The notes: a model not told the origin generated them from the letters alone. 64,000 bases of DNA from Thiomicrorhabdus sp. (GCF_963677875.1 NZ_OY782562.1:186001-250000), one strand, 5' to 3'; shown: positions 38,500-47,751, counted from the stretch's first letter. Program-made: numbers and translations.

Positions 38500-39129
38500 A
38501 TGATCCATCTGACAACCCGTTCCCTACTCGCCGCGATGATACTGGCATCCGGCACTTTCACCGGCACGGCCCGCGCCGAAGAGCAAAAATGGCAGGCACA
38601 GGCTGTAGAAGACGGCAGTTCGGTACAAGTCTGGACCAGAGCCGTACCCGGCTCAAACTTCAAAGCTTTCCGAGGCGAAGTCGACATCAGCTCACCACTC
38701 AAATCGGTCTTGCAAACCATTCATCAAACCGAAAAGCTTCCCGAGTGGTATCACAACACCATTGAAGCCCGAAAGCTGAAAACCCTCGCCCCGGGAGAAT
38801 CGATCAACTATTCGGTTACTCGAGCCCCGTGGCCGGTTAGCAACCGCGACAGTGTCGTACATTCAACAACCCAATATCAAGCCGACGGCAGTGTCCAAAT
38901 CGCTCTGCAAGCCGAACCGAATACCTACCCACCTCAGGACGGCCGCATTCGAATCAGTAAACTGGACGGCTTCTGGAAACTACAGCCAATCGATGCCAGT
39001 CATACAAAAGTGACCCTGCAGATTTCCGCCGAGCCGGGAGGCGAAATTCCCAGCTGGCTGGCCAATGCCATGGTCGTGGACATGCCCTTTTATACTCTGA
39101 GCAACCTGAAACACCGCTTGGAAAAATAA
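38500..39129 (+). CDS. Periplasmic START/SRPBCC-domain protein
   Basis: The 209-residue protein has a signal peptide (about 1-26, ending TARAEE) and then a START-like lipid-binding domain. The domain shows SVQVWTRAVPGSNFKAFRGEVDIS, LPEWYHNTIEARKLK, a conserved region SVTRAPWPVSNRDSVVHS and a long C-terminal helix. Members often annotated as START-domain proteins are exported in gammaproteobacteria; ligand and role are unknown. It follows murB by 38 nt on the same strand and ends at a terminator. Confidence 0.85.
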   Translation: MIHLTTRSLLAAMILASGTFTGTARAEEQKWQAQAVEDGSSVQVWTRAVPGSNFKAFRGEVDISSPLKSVLQTIHQTEKLPEWYHNTIEARKLKTLAPGESINYSVTRAPWPVSNRDSVVHSTTQYQADGSVQIALQAEPNTYPPQDGRIRISKLDGFWKLQPIDASHTKVTLQISAEPGGEIPSWLANAMVVDMPFYTLSNLKHRLEK

Positions 39130-39141
39130 ATATCCACTGAT

Positions 39142-39168
39142 AAAAAAACCGGCTAACGCCGGTTTTTT
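39142..39168. terminator. Bidirectional terminator
   Basis: AAAAAACCGGC and GCCGGTTTTTT (39144-39167) pair around TAAC. It lies between the convergent START-domain and mscS genes and abuts the mscS stop codon. Confidence 0.88.
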
Positions 39169-39169
39169 A

Positions 39170-40321
39170 TTATTTACTCCCAGCCTTTTCGGCCTGCGGT
39201 ACCGGCTGCATTGCCGGCAAAGGCATATTTTCCGGCCAGGACTCCAAATGCAGGCTGCGTGTAGGAAAGGCCATTTCCGCACCATGCGATTCGACAATCG
39301 CACTCACCTTCAACAACACATCCTGTTTAATCTCATGGAACAGAATCCATTCGGTGGTTTTAGTAAAGGTGTAGATAAAGAAATCCAGCGATGAAGGTCC
39401 AAATTGATTGAAATTGACGATCAATGTCTGCTTATCATCAATATCCGGATGGTCAATCAGCATTTGCCTGACATCTTTGATAATTCCAGCCATTTTACCG
39501 ACATCGCTGTAACGGATTCCCATGGTTTCCTTGATACGTCGATTGGTCATCCGCGAGGGGTTTTCAATGGAAATATTCGCAAAAATCCCATTCGGGATAT
39601 ACAAAGGCCGTTTATCAAAAGTACGAACCGTTGTCATGCGCCAGCCGATCTCTTCAACCGTTCCTTCAATGTTCTTATCCGGAGAGCGAATCCAGTCGCC
39701 GACGGTAAAAGGCTTGTCCAGATACAGCATCAAGCCACCGAAGACATTACCCAGCAAATCCTTGGCGGCAAAACCGACGGCAATCCCCCCGACACCACCG
39801 AATGCCAGCAATCCCGTCAGGCTGACGCCAAAGGCGTTCAGGAAGAACAGTCCGGTCAGAATGAAAGCGAGCAACTTAATGATTTTCGCCAAAGCCTCGA
39901 CAGTCACTTCATCCAAACGATCATCTCCGCGAGCCACCTGCTTAAGATGTTTTTCCAAACGCTGAACCAAACGAATGACGAACCAACCGAAGGAAAGCGT
40001 CAAAATCGTGGACTTGAAAGACTGAACAAAGGGAATCAGATCGGTATAGACGTTCAGCTGCAACAATAAGCTGGTTAGAGCCAGCACAGTACCGTTGACC
40101 CAGATAAAAAACGAGGCCGGCGAGCGTGCGGCATCGACAACACTGTCCAGCCAGATGCGATTGCGTTTTAGCAGCTGTCGATGCAAGACTCTCAGCAAAC
40201 GCCTTTGCACTGCATCGACCAGTGCCGTCAGCAATAAAATACCGCTGACAATCAAAATCCAGACCTGACCGCCAAACAAGGCAACCGTCTCACTCCAAAG
40301 TTGCGTTAGCCATTGCTCCAT
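39170..40321 (-). CDS. MscS-family mechanosensitive ion channel
   Basis: Small-conductance mechanosensitive channels open on membrane tension to release solutes during hypo-osmotic shock. The 383 residues have four or five N-terminal membrane helices. The pore helix TM3 is AFGGVGGIAVGFAAKDLLGNVFGGLMLYLDKPF (about residues 175-207). The cytoplasmic beta domain (VGDWIRSPDKNIEGTVEEIGWRMTTVRTFD) and the alpha/beta domain follow. It ends 1 nt before nagZ's last codon region and probably shares its transcript. Confidence 0.92.
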   Translation of the reverse strand: MEQWLTQLWSETVALFGGQVWILIVSGILLLTALVDAVQRRLLRVLHRQLLKRNRIWLDSVVDAARSPASFFIWVNGTVLALTSLLLQLNVYTDLIPFVQSFKSTILTLSFGWFVIRLVQRLEKHLKQVARGDDRLDEVTVEALAKIIKLLAFILTGLFFLNAFGVSLTGLLAFGGVGGIAVGFAAKDLLGNVFGGLMLYLDKPFTVGDWIRSPDKNIEGTVEEIGWRMTTVRTFDKRPLYIPNGIFANISIENPSRMTNRRIKETMGIRYSDVGKMAGIIKDVRQMLIDHPDIDDKQTLIVNFNQFGPSSLDFFIYTFTKTTEWILFHEIKQDVLLKVSAIVESHGAEMAFPTRSLHLESWPENMPLPAMQPVPQAEKAGSK

Positions 40322-40322
40322 C

Positions 40323-41393
40323 TTATAAAAGCTCCTGCTGATTCAATTGCTGATTCAGTTTCTCGACTGTCTGCAAAGCCGCCTGCCAAAGCGGTTCATA
40401 GCGCAGACGCTCATATTTGAATTTACCGTGCCCATGCAGCCGAATCAGTCGGGCGTGGTTCAAGGTGCTTGAATGCCATCTCAACTGACTCAGCACCTCA
40501 TCGGCCGCCAGTGGATCATTGCAGACCAGAATCAGATCGCATCCCGCCTGCAGGGCACTGTGTACTCTCTGAGTAATACTGCCGAAGGCCTGTGCGGCCT
40601 GCATGCTCATATCATCACTGATGATCGCCCCATCAAAACGGCATTGTTTACGCAACACCTGCTGCAACCAGTATTCGGAAAAGCCGGCCGGCTTCGAATC
40701 GACTTTAGGATAAATCACATGCGCCGGCATAACCGCATCAATTCCCTTTTCAATCAAGCGTAAAAAAGGCTGTAAGTCGTGCTGACGAATCTCCGGGAAG
40801 TCGCGCTCATCCCGAGCGATTTCGTGGTGCGTGTCCGCTTCGATATAACCATGGCCGGGAAAATGTTTCGCGACCGCGGCCATCCCGGCGGAACGCATCC
40901 CATCCATAAGCGCTTCGGCCAGTTTACCAACAGCAATCGGCGATGCGTCAAACGCCCGGTCGCCAATTACTTTGCTGCCGCCGTAATCCAGATCGACAAC
41001 CGGCGCAAAACTGAAATCAACCCCAACCGCAAGCAGCTCGGCGGCCATCAGCCAGCCAACTTTATGGGCCGCACTCAATGCCTTGGATTCGTCCTGACGA
41101 TAGAGTTGCCCCAACTGACGCATCGGAGGCAAATGCGTGAAACCTTTGCGAAAACGTTGAACTCGGCCGCCTTCATGGTCAACCGCGATCAACAACCGCG
41201 GATGACGCAGAGCATGGATTTCCCGACAAAGTTTTTGCAATTGCTCTACCGACTCAAAGTTCCGGCTGAACAGAATCACACCAGCCACCATTGTATCCAT
41301 CAGACGCTCTTTTTCGTGGCCCTCAAGCTCGGTTCCGGCGATATCAACCATCAGAGAACCCAAAGGCATGGCTTTTCCGACCTGTTTTTCCAT
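40323..41393 (-). CDS. nagZ: Beta-N-acetylhexosaminidase NagZ
   Basis: NagZ (GH3) removes GlcNAc from 1,6-anhydro-muropeptides in the cytoplasm, a core step of peptidoglycan recycling. The catalytic motifs are AVDHEGGRVQRFRKGFTHLPP, VAKHFPGHGYIEADTHHEIA and the nucleophile Asp in ISDDMSMQAA. The open frame extends to a TTG at 41444. I use the ATG at 41391-41393 (356 residues), which has AAAGGA upstream and fits the family start. mscS follows directly. Confidence 0.95.
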   Translation of the reverse strand: MEKQVGKAMPLGSLMVDIAGTELEGHEKERLMDTMVAGVILFSRNFESVEQLQKLCREIHALRHPRLLIAVDHEGGRVQRFRKGFTHLPPMRQLGQLYRQDESKALSAAHKVGWLMAAELLAVGVDFSFAPVVDLDYGGSKVIGDRAFDASPIAVGKLAEALMDGMRSAGMAAVAKHFPGHGYIEADTHHEIARDERDFPEIRQHDLQPFLRLIEKGIDAVMPAHVIYPKVDSKPAGFSEYWLQQVLRKQCRFDGAIISDDMSMQAAQAFGSITQRVHSALQAGCDLILVCNDPLAADEVLSQLRWHSSTLNHARLIRLHGHGKFKYERLRYEPLWQAALQTVEKLNQQLNQQELL

Positions 41394-41572
41394 GTAATCG
41401 ATTCCTTTCAATCGCGCTGCGTCTCCTTCAGAGACAAACGTCAACCAACCTTCCCGGACAAATGCTAAACTGCCGCTGGATCCTTAAAACGCTACGCTGT
41501 TAAGATTTCGGCATATCATATACCAAATAGCCGAGAAACATAACAGCTTGCCTCTTTCTTGGAGAAAGTCCC

Positions 41573-42022
41573 ATGGCGAAATTACTTGGCATCGCAACCC
41601 ACCACAAATCCAACGGCGCGATCGAACAGCATCGACAGGCGAAATTGCACCTTGAGAACGGTCTGAACGACTACCGTGGCAATAAAGACATCCGCACTGC
41701 CGTAACGATTTTATCGCTCAAATCGTGGCAAATTGCCTGTCGTGAAGCTCATTGCCCGCAGCTTCACTGGCAGGAACGCCGAGCAAACCTTCTGCTTGAC
41801 GATTTCGATTTCAATCAGGAAGATATCGGCCGGCAGATCGCAATCGGCGCGACCCTGCTGGAAGTCACGGCGGAAACCGATCCTTGCGGGCGAATGGAAC
41901 AGCTCTGTCCAGGGCTGAAATGCGCTTTGACTCCCAATTGGCGCGGCGGGGCCCGCTGCAGAGTCATTCGAGCGGGCCATATCCAAATCGGTGATACGGT
42001 ACAGTGGTTCGAGCCAGCATAA
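41573..42022 (+). CDS. MOSC-domain protein
   Basis: MOSC (molybdenum cofactor sulfurase C-terminal) domains bind pterin-type cofactors and occur in several sulfur- or metal-transfer proteins. The 149-residue single-domain protein has the conserved stretch LLEVTAETDPCGRMEQLCPGLK with the cysteine expected in the family, and ends RGGARCRVIRAGHIQIGDTVQW. Exact function is unknown. It is a lone plus-strand gene between nagZ and the minus-strand peptide-transport unit. Confidence 0.88.
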   Translation: MAKLLGIATHHKSNGAIEQHRQAKLHLENGLNDYRGNKDIRTAVTILSLKSWQIACREAHCPQLHWQERRANLLLDDFDFNQEDIGRQIAIGATLLEVTAETDPCGRMEQLCPGLKCALTPNWRGGARCRVIRAGHIQIGDTVQWFEPA

Positions 42023-42049
42023 TCCTGAGCGCATACTGATGATTCAATT

Positions 42050-42853
42050 TCAATGCCCACGAGTACGCTGACGCACATCCAGGCGATCCCGCCATTCATC
42101 CCCGACCAGATTGACCGCCAACACCACCAGCATCAGCGCCAGCCCTGGAGCCAGCACCAGATGCGGGGCTACCAGCAGATAACGGGTTCCCTCTTTGATC
42201 ATATTTCCCCAGGAAGCATCCGGTGGCTGAACACCTAGCCCCAAAAAAGATAAACCCGCTTCGGAAATGACGGCTCCGGCAATGCCGAAGGTCGCTTCCA
42301 CTCCCAGTGGCGCCAACAGCAAGGGAAGAATGTGTCTGGCAAAAATCCGCCATTGCGGCACCGCCAACACCTTTGCCGCCATAATATGCTCGCGGTGACG
42401 CAGGCTGAGGGTTTGTGCGCGAGCCAGCCGCGCGTAACCAACCCAGCCGACGACGACCAACGCCAAAACCACATTCTCGATTCCCGGCCCCAGCACTGCC
42501 GCCAGAGCAATCGCCAACAGCAATCCCGGAAAAGCCAGAAATACATCAATGATTTTTGTGACGATTCGATCTACCCAGCCGCCGGTATAACCGCTGTAAA
42601 TTCCGATGGTCGTTCCAATGATCGACGAAAAGAAAACCACACCGATGGCTACCAGAAATGAAGTTTGTGCGCCCAACACCAGTCGTTGCCAAACCGAACG
42701 TCCGAGTTCATCCGTGCCGAGAAAGGCCTGTGCCGCAGGCGGCTGTAAAAATGCGTTTAAATTCACTTCGTTAGCGGAAGGTCCTATGATAAAACCCAGC
42801 ATCGCCAGCAACATCCAGGCGGCAATAATCAAATAACTGAAGCGTCTCAACAT
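42050..42853 (-). CDS. Peptide ABC transporter permease (DppC/OppC-like)
   Basis: Second membrane subunit of a DppBC/OppBC-type peptide importer. I place the start at the ATG at 42851-42853, which overlaps the upstream permease stop by one base (TAATG coupling) and gives 267 residues. The longer open frame has a non-family N-terminus. It shows ~6 membrane helices, the N-terminal FLGTDELGRSVWQRLVLGAQTS typical of DppC, and the EAA loop around ARAQTLSLRHREHIMAAKVL. No ATPase (DppD/DppF) gene follows. Confidence 0.92.
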   Translation of the reverse strand: MLRRFSYLIIAAWMLLAMLGFIIGPSANEVNLNAFLQPPAAQAFLGTDELGRSVWQRLVLGAQTSFLVAIGVVFFSSIIGTTIGIYSGYTGGWVDRIVTKIIDVFLAFPGLLLAIALAAVLGPGIENVVLALVVVGWVGYARLARAQTLSLRHREHIMAAKVLAVPQWRIFARHILPLLLAPLGVEATFGIAGAVISEAGLSFLGLGVQPPDASWGNMIKEGTRYLLVAPHLVLAPGLALMLVVLAVNLVGDEWRDRLDVRQRTRGH

Positions 42854-43788
42854 TATTGCGCCACCCGAATTCTTGGATCTAACCAGGCATAAATCAGCTC
42901 GGTTAATCCGTTGATCGTAATGTAAGCAATGCTCACCACCAGAATGCAGGCCTGGACAACCGGGTAGTCGCGGCGCTGGATCGACTCGACCAACAACTGC
43001 CCCAGTCCTGGCCAATCAAAAACGACTTCGGTGATTACCGCCCCTCCGAGCAAGGTCCCAAGCTGCAGACCCAGAATCGTTACGACCGGTAAGAGCGCGT
43101 TCAGTAACGCGTGTTTACCATAGACCCATTTTGAAGATAATCCCTTGGCACGAGCCGTGCGGATATAATCTTCATGCATGACCTCCAGCAAAGACGCACG
43201 TAGCATCCGTGCCAGAATGGCCGCCAGCGCCGTCCCCAGTGTCACTGCCGGTAAAACCCAAGAAAACGGCTGTTCCGCTCCGCTGACCGGCAACCAGGCC
43301 AAGCTGATCGAAAACAGCAAAATCAACATCGGTCCCAGCCAGAAATTTGGCATAGAGACCCCGATCAAAGACACCGTCATCGACACGTGATCCGGCCAAT
43401 GCCCAGAGCGAAGTGCCGCCAGAATTCCCAAAGGAAAAGCGATCAGAACCGCAATCATCAAAGCCATCAGAGCCAACTGCAACGTCATGGGGAAGCGCTG
43501 TGCCAGCAGATCGCTGACGGCCTGCTGATAAAAGAGAGACTGGCCAAAATCACCATGTAACAGCACGCCGCTTAAATAATTCCGGTATTGTTCCCAGATC
43601 GGCAGATCTAAGCCAAGCTGATGACGCAAGACCTGTTCATCGGCCGGGCTGGCCCAATCGCCCAGCATAACAGCAACCGGATCTCCGGGTACCAGATGAA
43701 TCAGAAAAAAAACCAGACTGCCAACCAACCAGGACACCAGGAGAATCGAAGCCAGCAGACGCAATAAATAAGCCGCCATTAAATGCAC
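42853..43788 (-). CDS. Peptide ABC transporter permease (DppB/OppB-like)
   Basis: First membrane subunit of the same importer. The 311 residues have ~6 helices, the N-terminal FFLIHLVPGDPVAVMLG motif of DppB/OppB/NikB proteins and the EAA loop EVMHEDYIRTARAKGLSSKWV that contacts an ATPase. Translation may start at the ATG three codons in. It follows the YkuD-domain gene by 75 nt and overlaps the next permease by 1 nt. Confidence 0.93.
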   Translation of the reverse strand: MHLMAAYLLRLLASILLVSWLVGSLVFFLIHLVPGDPVAVMLGDWASPADEQVLRHQLGLDLPIWEQYRNYLSGVLLHGDFGQSLFYQQAVSDLLAQRFPMTLQLALMALMIAVLIAFPLGILAALRSGHWPDHVSMTVSLIGVSMPNFWLGPMLILLFSISLAWLPVSGAEQPFSWVLPAVTLGTALAAILARMLRASLLEVMHEDYIRTARAKGLSSKWVYGKHALLNALLPVVTILGLQLGTLLGGAVITEVVFDWPGLGQLLVESIQRRDYPVVQACILVVSIAYITINGLTELIYAWLDPRIRVAQ

Positions 43789-43863
43789 TCTCCCGCACCA
43801 TCTTCACCAGCGCTATTTTGCACACTCGCTCTCTGCATATCTCGCTCGTTCACAGAGATTCCC

Positions 43864-44352
43864 TCATTTCAAATCGATCTGCACGGGGGTAAACGCCTGA
43901 ACGCGATCAAACAACTCAATCACATCCTGATTACGCATTCGAATGCAGCCGTGGGACAAAGCGACCCCCATCGGCTCGCTGTCCGGCGTGCCGTGAATAT
44001 AAATATAGCGTTGCATGGTATCGCAGTCGCCAAGCCGATTCACGCCTCGTTCGGTTCCGCTTAACCATAAAATCCGGCTTAAAACCCAATCACGATCCGG
44101 CGCGCTTGCCTGTAAGGCCCGATCCAGAATTTCTCCGCTCCAGCGCCGTCCGATCAAAACCGCTCCGCAAGGCAACCCCGCACCGATTTTGGCTCGAATC
44201 AAATGATTGCCAAGCGGGGTTTTACCGGAGTCCTTTTTATTCCCCGCACCGTTTAAACCACTGCTGATGGAATACGTCTTCAATAAAATATTTCCGTCAA
44301 AGAGCGACAATTTCTGCTCCACAAGCGATATATGAATATGCATGGCCGTCAT
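43864..44352 (-). CDS. Cytoplasmic YkuD-domain enzyme (L,D-transpeptidase fold; LdcV/ElsL-like)
   Basis: A single YkuD domain of 162 residues. The catalytic set is His120 in YIYIHGTPD and SHGCIRMRN with Cys136. It has no signal peptide or membrane anchor, so it is probably cytoplasmic. Short leaderless YkuD proteins such as LdcV and ElsL act as L,D-carboxypeptidases that trim tetrapeptides for peptidoglycan recycling, in place of LdcA. The start overlaps the end of the substrate-binding protein gene by 4 nt, and permease genes follow, so a link to imported murein peptides is likely but inferred. Confidence 0.85.
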   Translation of the reverse strand: MTAMHIHISLVEQKLSLFDGNILLKTYSISSGLNGAGNKKDSGKTPLGNHLIRAKIGAGLPCGAVLIGRRWSGEILDRALQASAPDRDWVLSRILWLSGTERGVNRLGDCDTMQRYIYIHGTPDSEPMGVALSHGCIRMRNQDVIELFDRVQAFTPVQIDLK

Positions 44353-45908
44353 CTCCTTTCTCCGTGAATGCGCTGAACTTCAAGCAAGCCGTCAAGTCGG
44401 CCGTCGGAATAGAGACGATAACCGGCAATATCTCTGCGATGGATTGCATACTGATCTTCATACCACAGCGGCATGGCGGCCAAGTCATCGTAAAGGCGTT
44501 GCTGCAAACGTCGATAAAGAGCCGCCTGAGTCTGCATCGAAGATGCTTGCGCGGCCTGACGAATCAAGGAGTCGCTCTCTTTATCCCGATAGCGCCCACG
44601 GTTGGCACCTTTTGGCGGAATGGCCGCCGAATCGAACACATATTGAAAAATATCCGGGCTCTTAACCCCGACCCACGCCAGACTATAAAGCTGAAACCGG
44701 CCCTGTTTAATATCGTTGTAAAAGGTTCCCCAGTCGTAGCTTTGAATATTCAGACGAATGCCGATTTTTTTCAATTGTGCCTGATAGATGGTTGCCAAAC
44801 GGATGCGGGTCGGGTCATTCGAGGTTTTATAACTTAATTCGATCTCACCTTCAAGCGTGCTGCCGTCTGCATTCGTAACCTGTTTCAGCAGTGCGCTTGC
44901 CTTCTGCGGATCGTAATCGTAACGATCTTCCGCCTGCAAGCCGCACCAATGCTGCGGCGTCAAAATACTTTGAGCCGGGCGCGCATGACCGGAAAACATC
45001 GCTTCGATGATTTTTGACCGGTCAACAGCATGGGCAATCGCCTGGCGCATGGGCAATTGACTCAGATAGTGGTCTTCGAAATTAAAACCGACATAACCGA
45101 AATTCGTCCCATTGTGCCAATGAACATGCAAACTTTCCTGCTGTTCACAGTAATCGACCAATTCCGGCGATAAGTCATTCTGAACCAGATCCAACTCACC
45201 TTTACGCAATTTCAGAACTCGAACCGTACTGTCCTTGACCGGAATAAAATGCAATTCGACCTGATCTTTCAAACGCCGAAGAATCAGCTTCTGCTCATTG
45301 AAAAAGACAAATTCGCAGGCGCCGCAACCAACCGGATTTTGCGGGAACGGATGCTGCGCATCAATTAAATCTACCGGCAGAATGCCTATCACCAGACGAC
45401 CGACAAACAGAGGATCCGCTTCGGAAAGAAAAAAATCAATGCGGGTGTCATCAAGCGCCGTCACTTCGCGGATTCCCTTCAAAGAACCGCGGTGCGCAGA
45501 GCCAAAAGCGGGATCAAGCAAACTTCGGTAAGTTGCAACCACATCCTGCGAAGTCAGTTTCCGACCATGATGGAATAGCGGCTGTTCCCGCAGAGTAAAT
45601 CGGTAGTGAAATGGCGTAATCTTTTCCCAGGAAGCCAGATCAGGGATCGGAGCGAACCGCTCGTCGAAATCAACCAGACGACGGTAAATCAAACGATTAA
45701 TACGGCTCGATAAAGCATCGGTCGCTTTGCGGGGGTCGAGGGTTCTCGGGCGTGAGGTCACTCCGACCTTAATCGCCGGATCGTTCCCCTGACAGCCGGA
45801 AAGCGCCAGCACAGCCGGCGAAACCAGCAGCGCCGTCGTTGCTTTCAAACAGTCACGGCGGCTCGGGTTGATCTTAGAATCGGGAAAGAGAGAAACAGGC
45901 GATTTCAA
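44349..45908 (-). CDS. Peptide-binding protein of an ABC importer (SBP family 5), lipoprotein
   Basis: Extracytoplasmic solute-binding protein of the DppA/OppA/NikA family, 519 residues. The N-terminus combines a twin-arginine-like motif SRRDCLK (16-22) with a lipobox LSGC (Cys39), suggesting Tat export and lipid anchoring. The body has family features such as DPRKATDALSSRINRLIYRRLV, YRFTLREQPLFHHGRKLTSQDV and RQAIAHAVDRSKI. Ligand unknown. It lies 12 nt after the TolC-like gene and overlaps the YkuD gene. Confidence 0.93.
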   Translation of the reverse strand: MKSPVSLFPDSKINPSRRDCLKATTALLVSPAVLALSGCQGNDPAIKVGVTSRPRTLDPRKATDALSSRINRLIYRRLVDFDERFAPIPDLASWEKITPFHYRFTLREQPLFHHGRKLTSQDVVATYRSLLDPAFGSAHRGSLKGIREVTALDDTRIDFFLSEADPLFVGRLVIGILPVDLIDAQHPFPQNPVGCGACEFVFFNEQKLILRRLKDQVELHFIPVKDSTVRVLKLRKGELDLVQNDLSPELVDYCEQQESLHVHWHNGTNFGYVGFNFEDHYLSQLPMRQAIAHAVDRSKIIEAMFSGHARPAQSILTPQHWCGLQAEDRYDYDPQKASALLKQVTNADGSTLEGEIELSYKTSNDPTRIRLATIYQAQLKKIGIRLNIQSYDWGTFYNDIKQGRFQLYSLAWVGVKSPDIFQYVFDSAAIPPKGANRGRYRDKESDSLIRQAAQASSMQTQAALYRRLQQRLYDDLAAMPLWYEDQYAIHRRDIAGYRLYSDGRLDGLLEVQRIHGERR

Positions 45909-45920
45909 GGAGAGTAAAAC

Positions 45921-47270
45921 TTAATTCTCAATCGGCGGCGCTTGCAGCAGTGCATCAAATCGTGCCAGATCGTCAGTATCCAGCTCCCCGACAATCGAAT
46001 CAAGGCGTAATTGATTCAACACTTGATTATGCACCGCTTCCAGCAGGTTTTTTCGGGCACTGTACTGATTCGAACGCGCCGTTAACACTTCCAACAGATT
46101 GTTTAAACCGACTTTATAACCTTCCTCTGCCGCTTCAAGAAATGCATCATTCGATTTGACCGCTTCTCTCAAAGCAGAAATCAAACTGACGCCACGCTGA
46201 AGATTCCGGGCCTGCAATCGCGCATTCAAGCGCGCTTGATCACGGCTTTCCCGCAAAGCCTCTTTGGCAACTTCCGACTGATAGCGTGCAGAACTGACCT
46301 GAGAACTGACTGTTCCGCCGCTATAAATCGGCATCGACACATTCACACCGATACTGGTTTGCGAATTGTCAGAATAGCGTGAAGACGGCTTCTGATAATC
46401 TGAATAACTGCTATCGTTCCACTTGGCCTGTAAAGAAACCGTAGGCCAGTGCCCGGATTTTTGCGCTTCCACTTCCTGTTCGGCAACGCGCACCTGTGAT
46501 TCAGCCTGCTTGACCGACAGGTTCTGTTGCTCGGCTTTTTGCTGGAGACTCGAAAGATTCCAGTCCATTTGCGGCAAAGCGGTCTGCATATCCAGTGATT
46601 TTAAGTCCGGCACATCACCGCCAACCAGTTTGGCCAGTTCTTCAATCGAATTATCCAAGCTGTTTTCCGCATTGATTCGATCGGAACGGGACAGATCGTA
46701 ACTTGATTTTGCCTGAAGGACATCTACTCGACTTGAGAGCCCGACTTCGGCAGAAGCCTCCGCACTTTCAAGCTGAGTTTTATCCGCTTCTTCTTTCGCT
46801 TTGAACAGCGCCAGATTCTGTTGCGCCAACAGCACCGCAAAATACGCTTCCGTGACCCTCAGAATCAAGTCCTGCTGGGTATTCTGCAATGCATATCTGG
46901 AGCTCTGCTGCACATACTTTGCCTGATCATAACGTGTCCAGGCTTCGCGCTGATAGATCGCCTGGTTCAGCGTCAAAGACAAATCCGTTGCGTGTACGTC
47001 CGCCGCATCAATCGAACTATCGGTTATGCCATAGCTTCCGTCTGCAGAAATCTGTGGCAAGAGCGAACCTTTGGCGCTTTTCACGCCCTCTTCATCCGAA
47101 CGAAACTGCGCGTAGGCCTGAGCCAAGGCGGTATCATGGCTTTCCGCCATGCGGTAAATCTCCATCAGCCCAGCCGCAGGAGCCGCTTGAACGGACGGAA
47201 CCGCCAGCATCAGGCCGGCCAGACCGAGCGCTTTCAAAACAGGATTAAGCTGGTAATTTTTCATCATCAC
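45921..47270 (-). CDS. TolC-family outer membrane channel
   Basis: TolC-type proteins are trimeric outer-membrane tunnels for efflux pumps and type I secretion. The 449 residues have a signal peptide (about 1-29, ending SVQAAPA), then two repeats of long coiled helices and short strands. Each half has the usual pattern (LTLNQAIYQREAWTRYDQAK; VGVNVS-type IGVNVSMPIYSGG). EGYKVGLNNLLEVLTARSNQYSA is the conserved C-terminal motif. The start overlaps the CYTH gene by 26 nt. No membrane-fusion or pump gene is adjacent, so its partner lies elsewhere. Confidence 0.95.
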   Translation of the reverse strand: MMMKNYQLNPVLKALGLAGLMLAVPSVQAAPAAGLMEIYRMAESHDTALAQAYAQFRSDEEGVKSAKGSLLPQISADGSYGITDSSIDAADVHATDLSLTLNQAIYQREAWTRYDQAKYVQQSSRYALQNTQQDLILRVTEAYFAVLLAQQNLALFKAKEEADKTQLESAEASAEVGLSSRVDVLQAKSSYDLSRSDRINAENSLDNSIEELAKLVGGDVPDLKSLDMQTALPQMDWNLSSLQQKAEQQNLSVKQAESQVRVAEQEVEAQKSGHWPTVSLQAKWNDSSYSDYQKPSSRYSDNSQTSIGVNVSMPIYSGGTVSSQVSSARYQSEVAKEALRESRDQARLNARLQARNLQRGVSLISALREAVKSNDAFLEAAEEGYKVGLNNLLEVLTARSNQYSARKNLLEAVHNQVLNQLRLDSIVGELDTDDLARFDALLQAPPIEN

Positions 47271-47748
47271 TCCATTGATTAAACGGGGTTTTACTCAAAC
47301 TGATATTGTAGTAGCGTGCCAAATGCGTCACTTCCTGCCCAACCCACTCCGGCAGTTCCACCTGATCCTGTTCGGAATCCAGTTCCACTTCCGCCACAAT
47401 CAGTCCAAGATTATCGCCTAAAAACTCATCCACTTCCCACGTCTTTCCGGCAAAATCCACCAGATAGCGAATTTTTTCAATCACGGGGCCTGCCGCCAGA
47501 GTTTTTAACATTTTCTCGCCGTCTGCCAGCGGAATTTCATATTCATATTCATCTCGACTCAGACCGATCTCCAGACTTTTAATATTGAGATTGGCTTTTT
47601 CGCCTTCGATACGAACCCGAACCGAACTTCGGCTTTGGCAATCGACGAGGTCATTCAGATATCCCTGAGCAAAATGAGTTTGTTTGCGTGCCAGTTTTTT
47701 CCATGACACACCCTGTACCAAATACTTGCGTTCGATTTCTCTGGCCAC
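47245..47748 (-). CDS. CYTH-domain phosphohydrolase family protein
   Basis: CYTH proteins have a triphosphate tunnel and act on triphosphates such as ATP, thiamine triphosphate or inorganic triphosphate. The 167 residues start MAREIERKYLVQG with the EXEXK signature (EIERK). Alternating charged beta strands follow (RSSVRVRIEGEKANLNIK; YEYEIPLADGEKM; KTWEVDEFLGDNLGLIVAEVEL). Inorganic triphosphatase activity is the most likely for this short bacterial form, but substrate is not proven by sequence. It starts 3 nt after cysM and overlaps the TolC-like gene. Confidence 0.9.
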   Translation of the reverse strand: MAREIERKYLVQGVSWKKLARKQTHFAQGYLNDLVDCQSRSSVRVRIEGEKANLNIKSLEIGLSRDEYEYEIPLADGEKMLKTLAAGPVIEKIRYLVDFAGKTWEVDEFLGDNLGLIVAEVELDSEQDQVELPEWVGQEVTHLARYYNISLSKTPFNQWSDDEKLPA

Positions 47749-47751
47749 CGT

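Noticed and set aside
45921..47270. TolC-like gene as part of a complete efflux or type I secretion operon
   Set aside because: No membrane-fusion protein or pump/ABC gene is adjacent; the ABC genes beside it are importer permeases, which do not use TolC.
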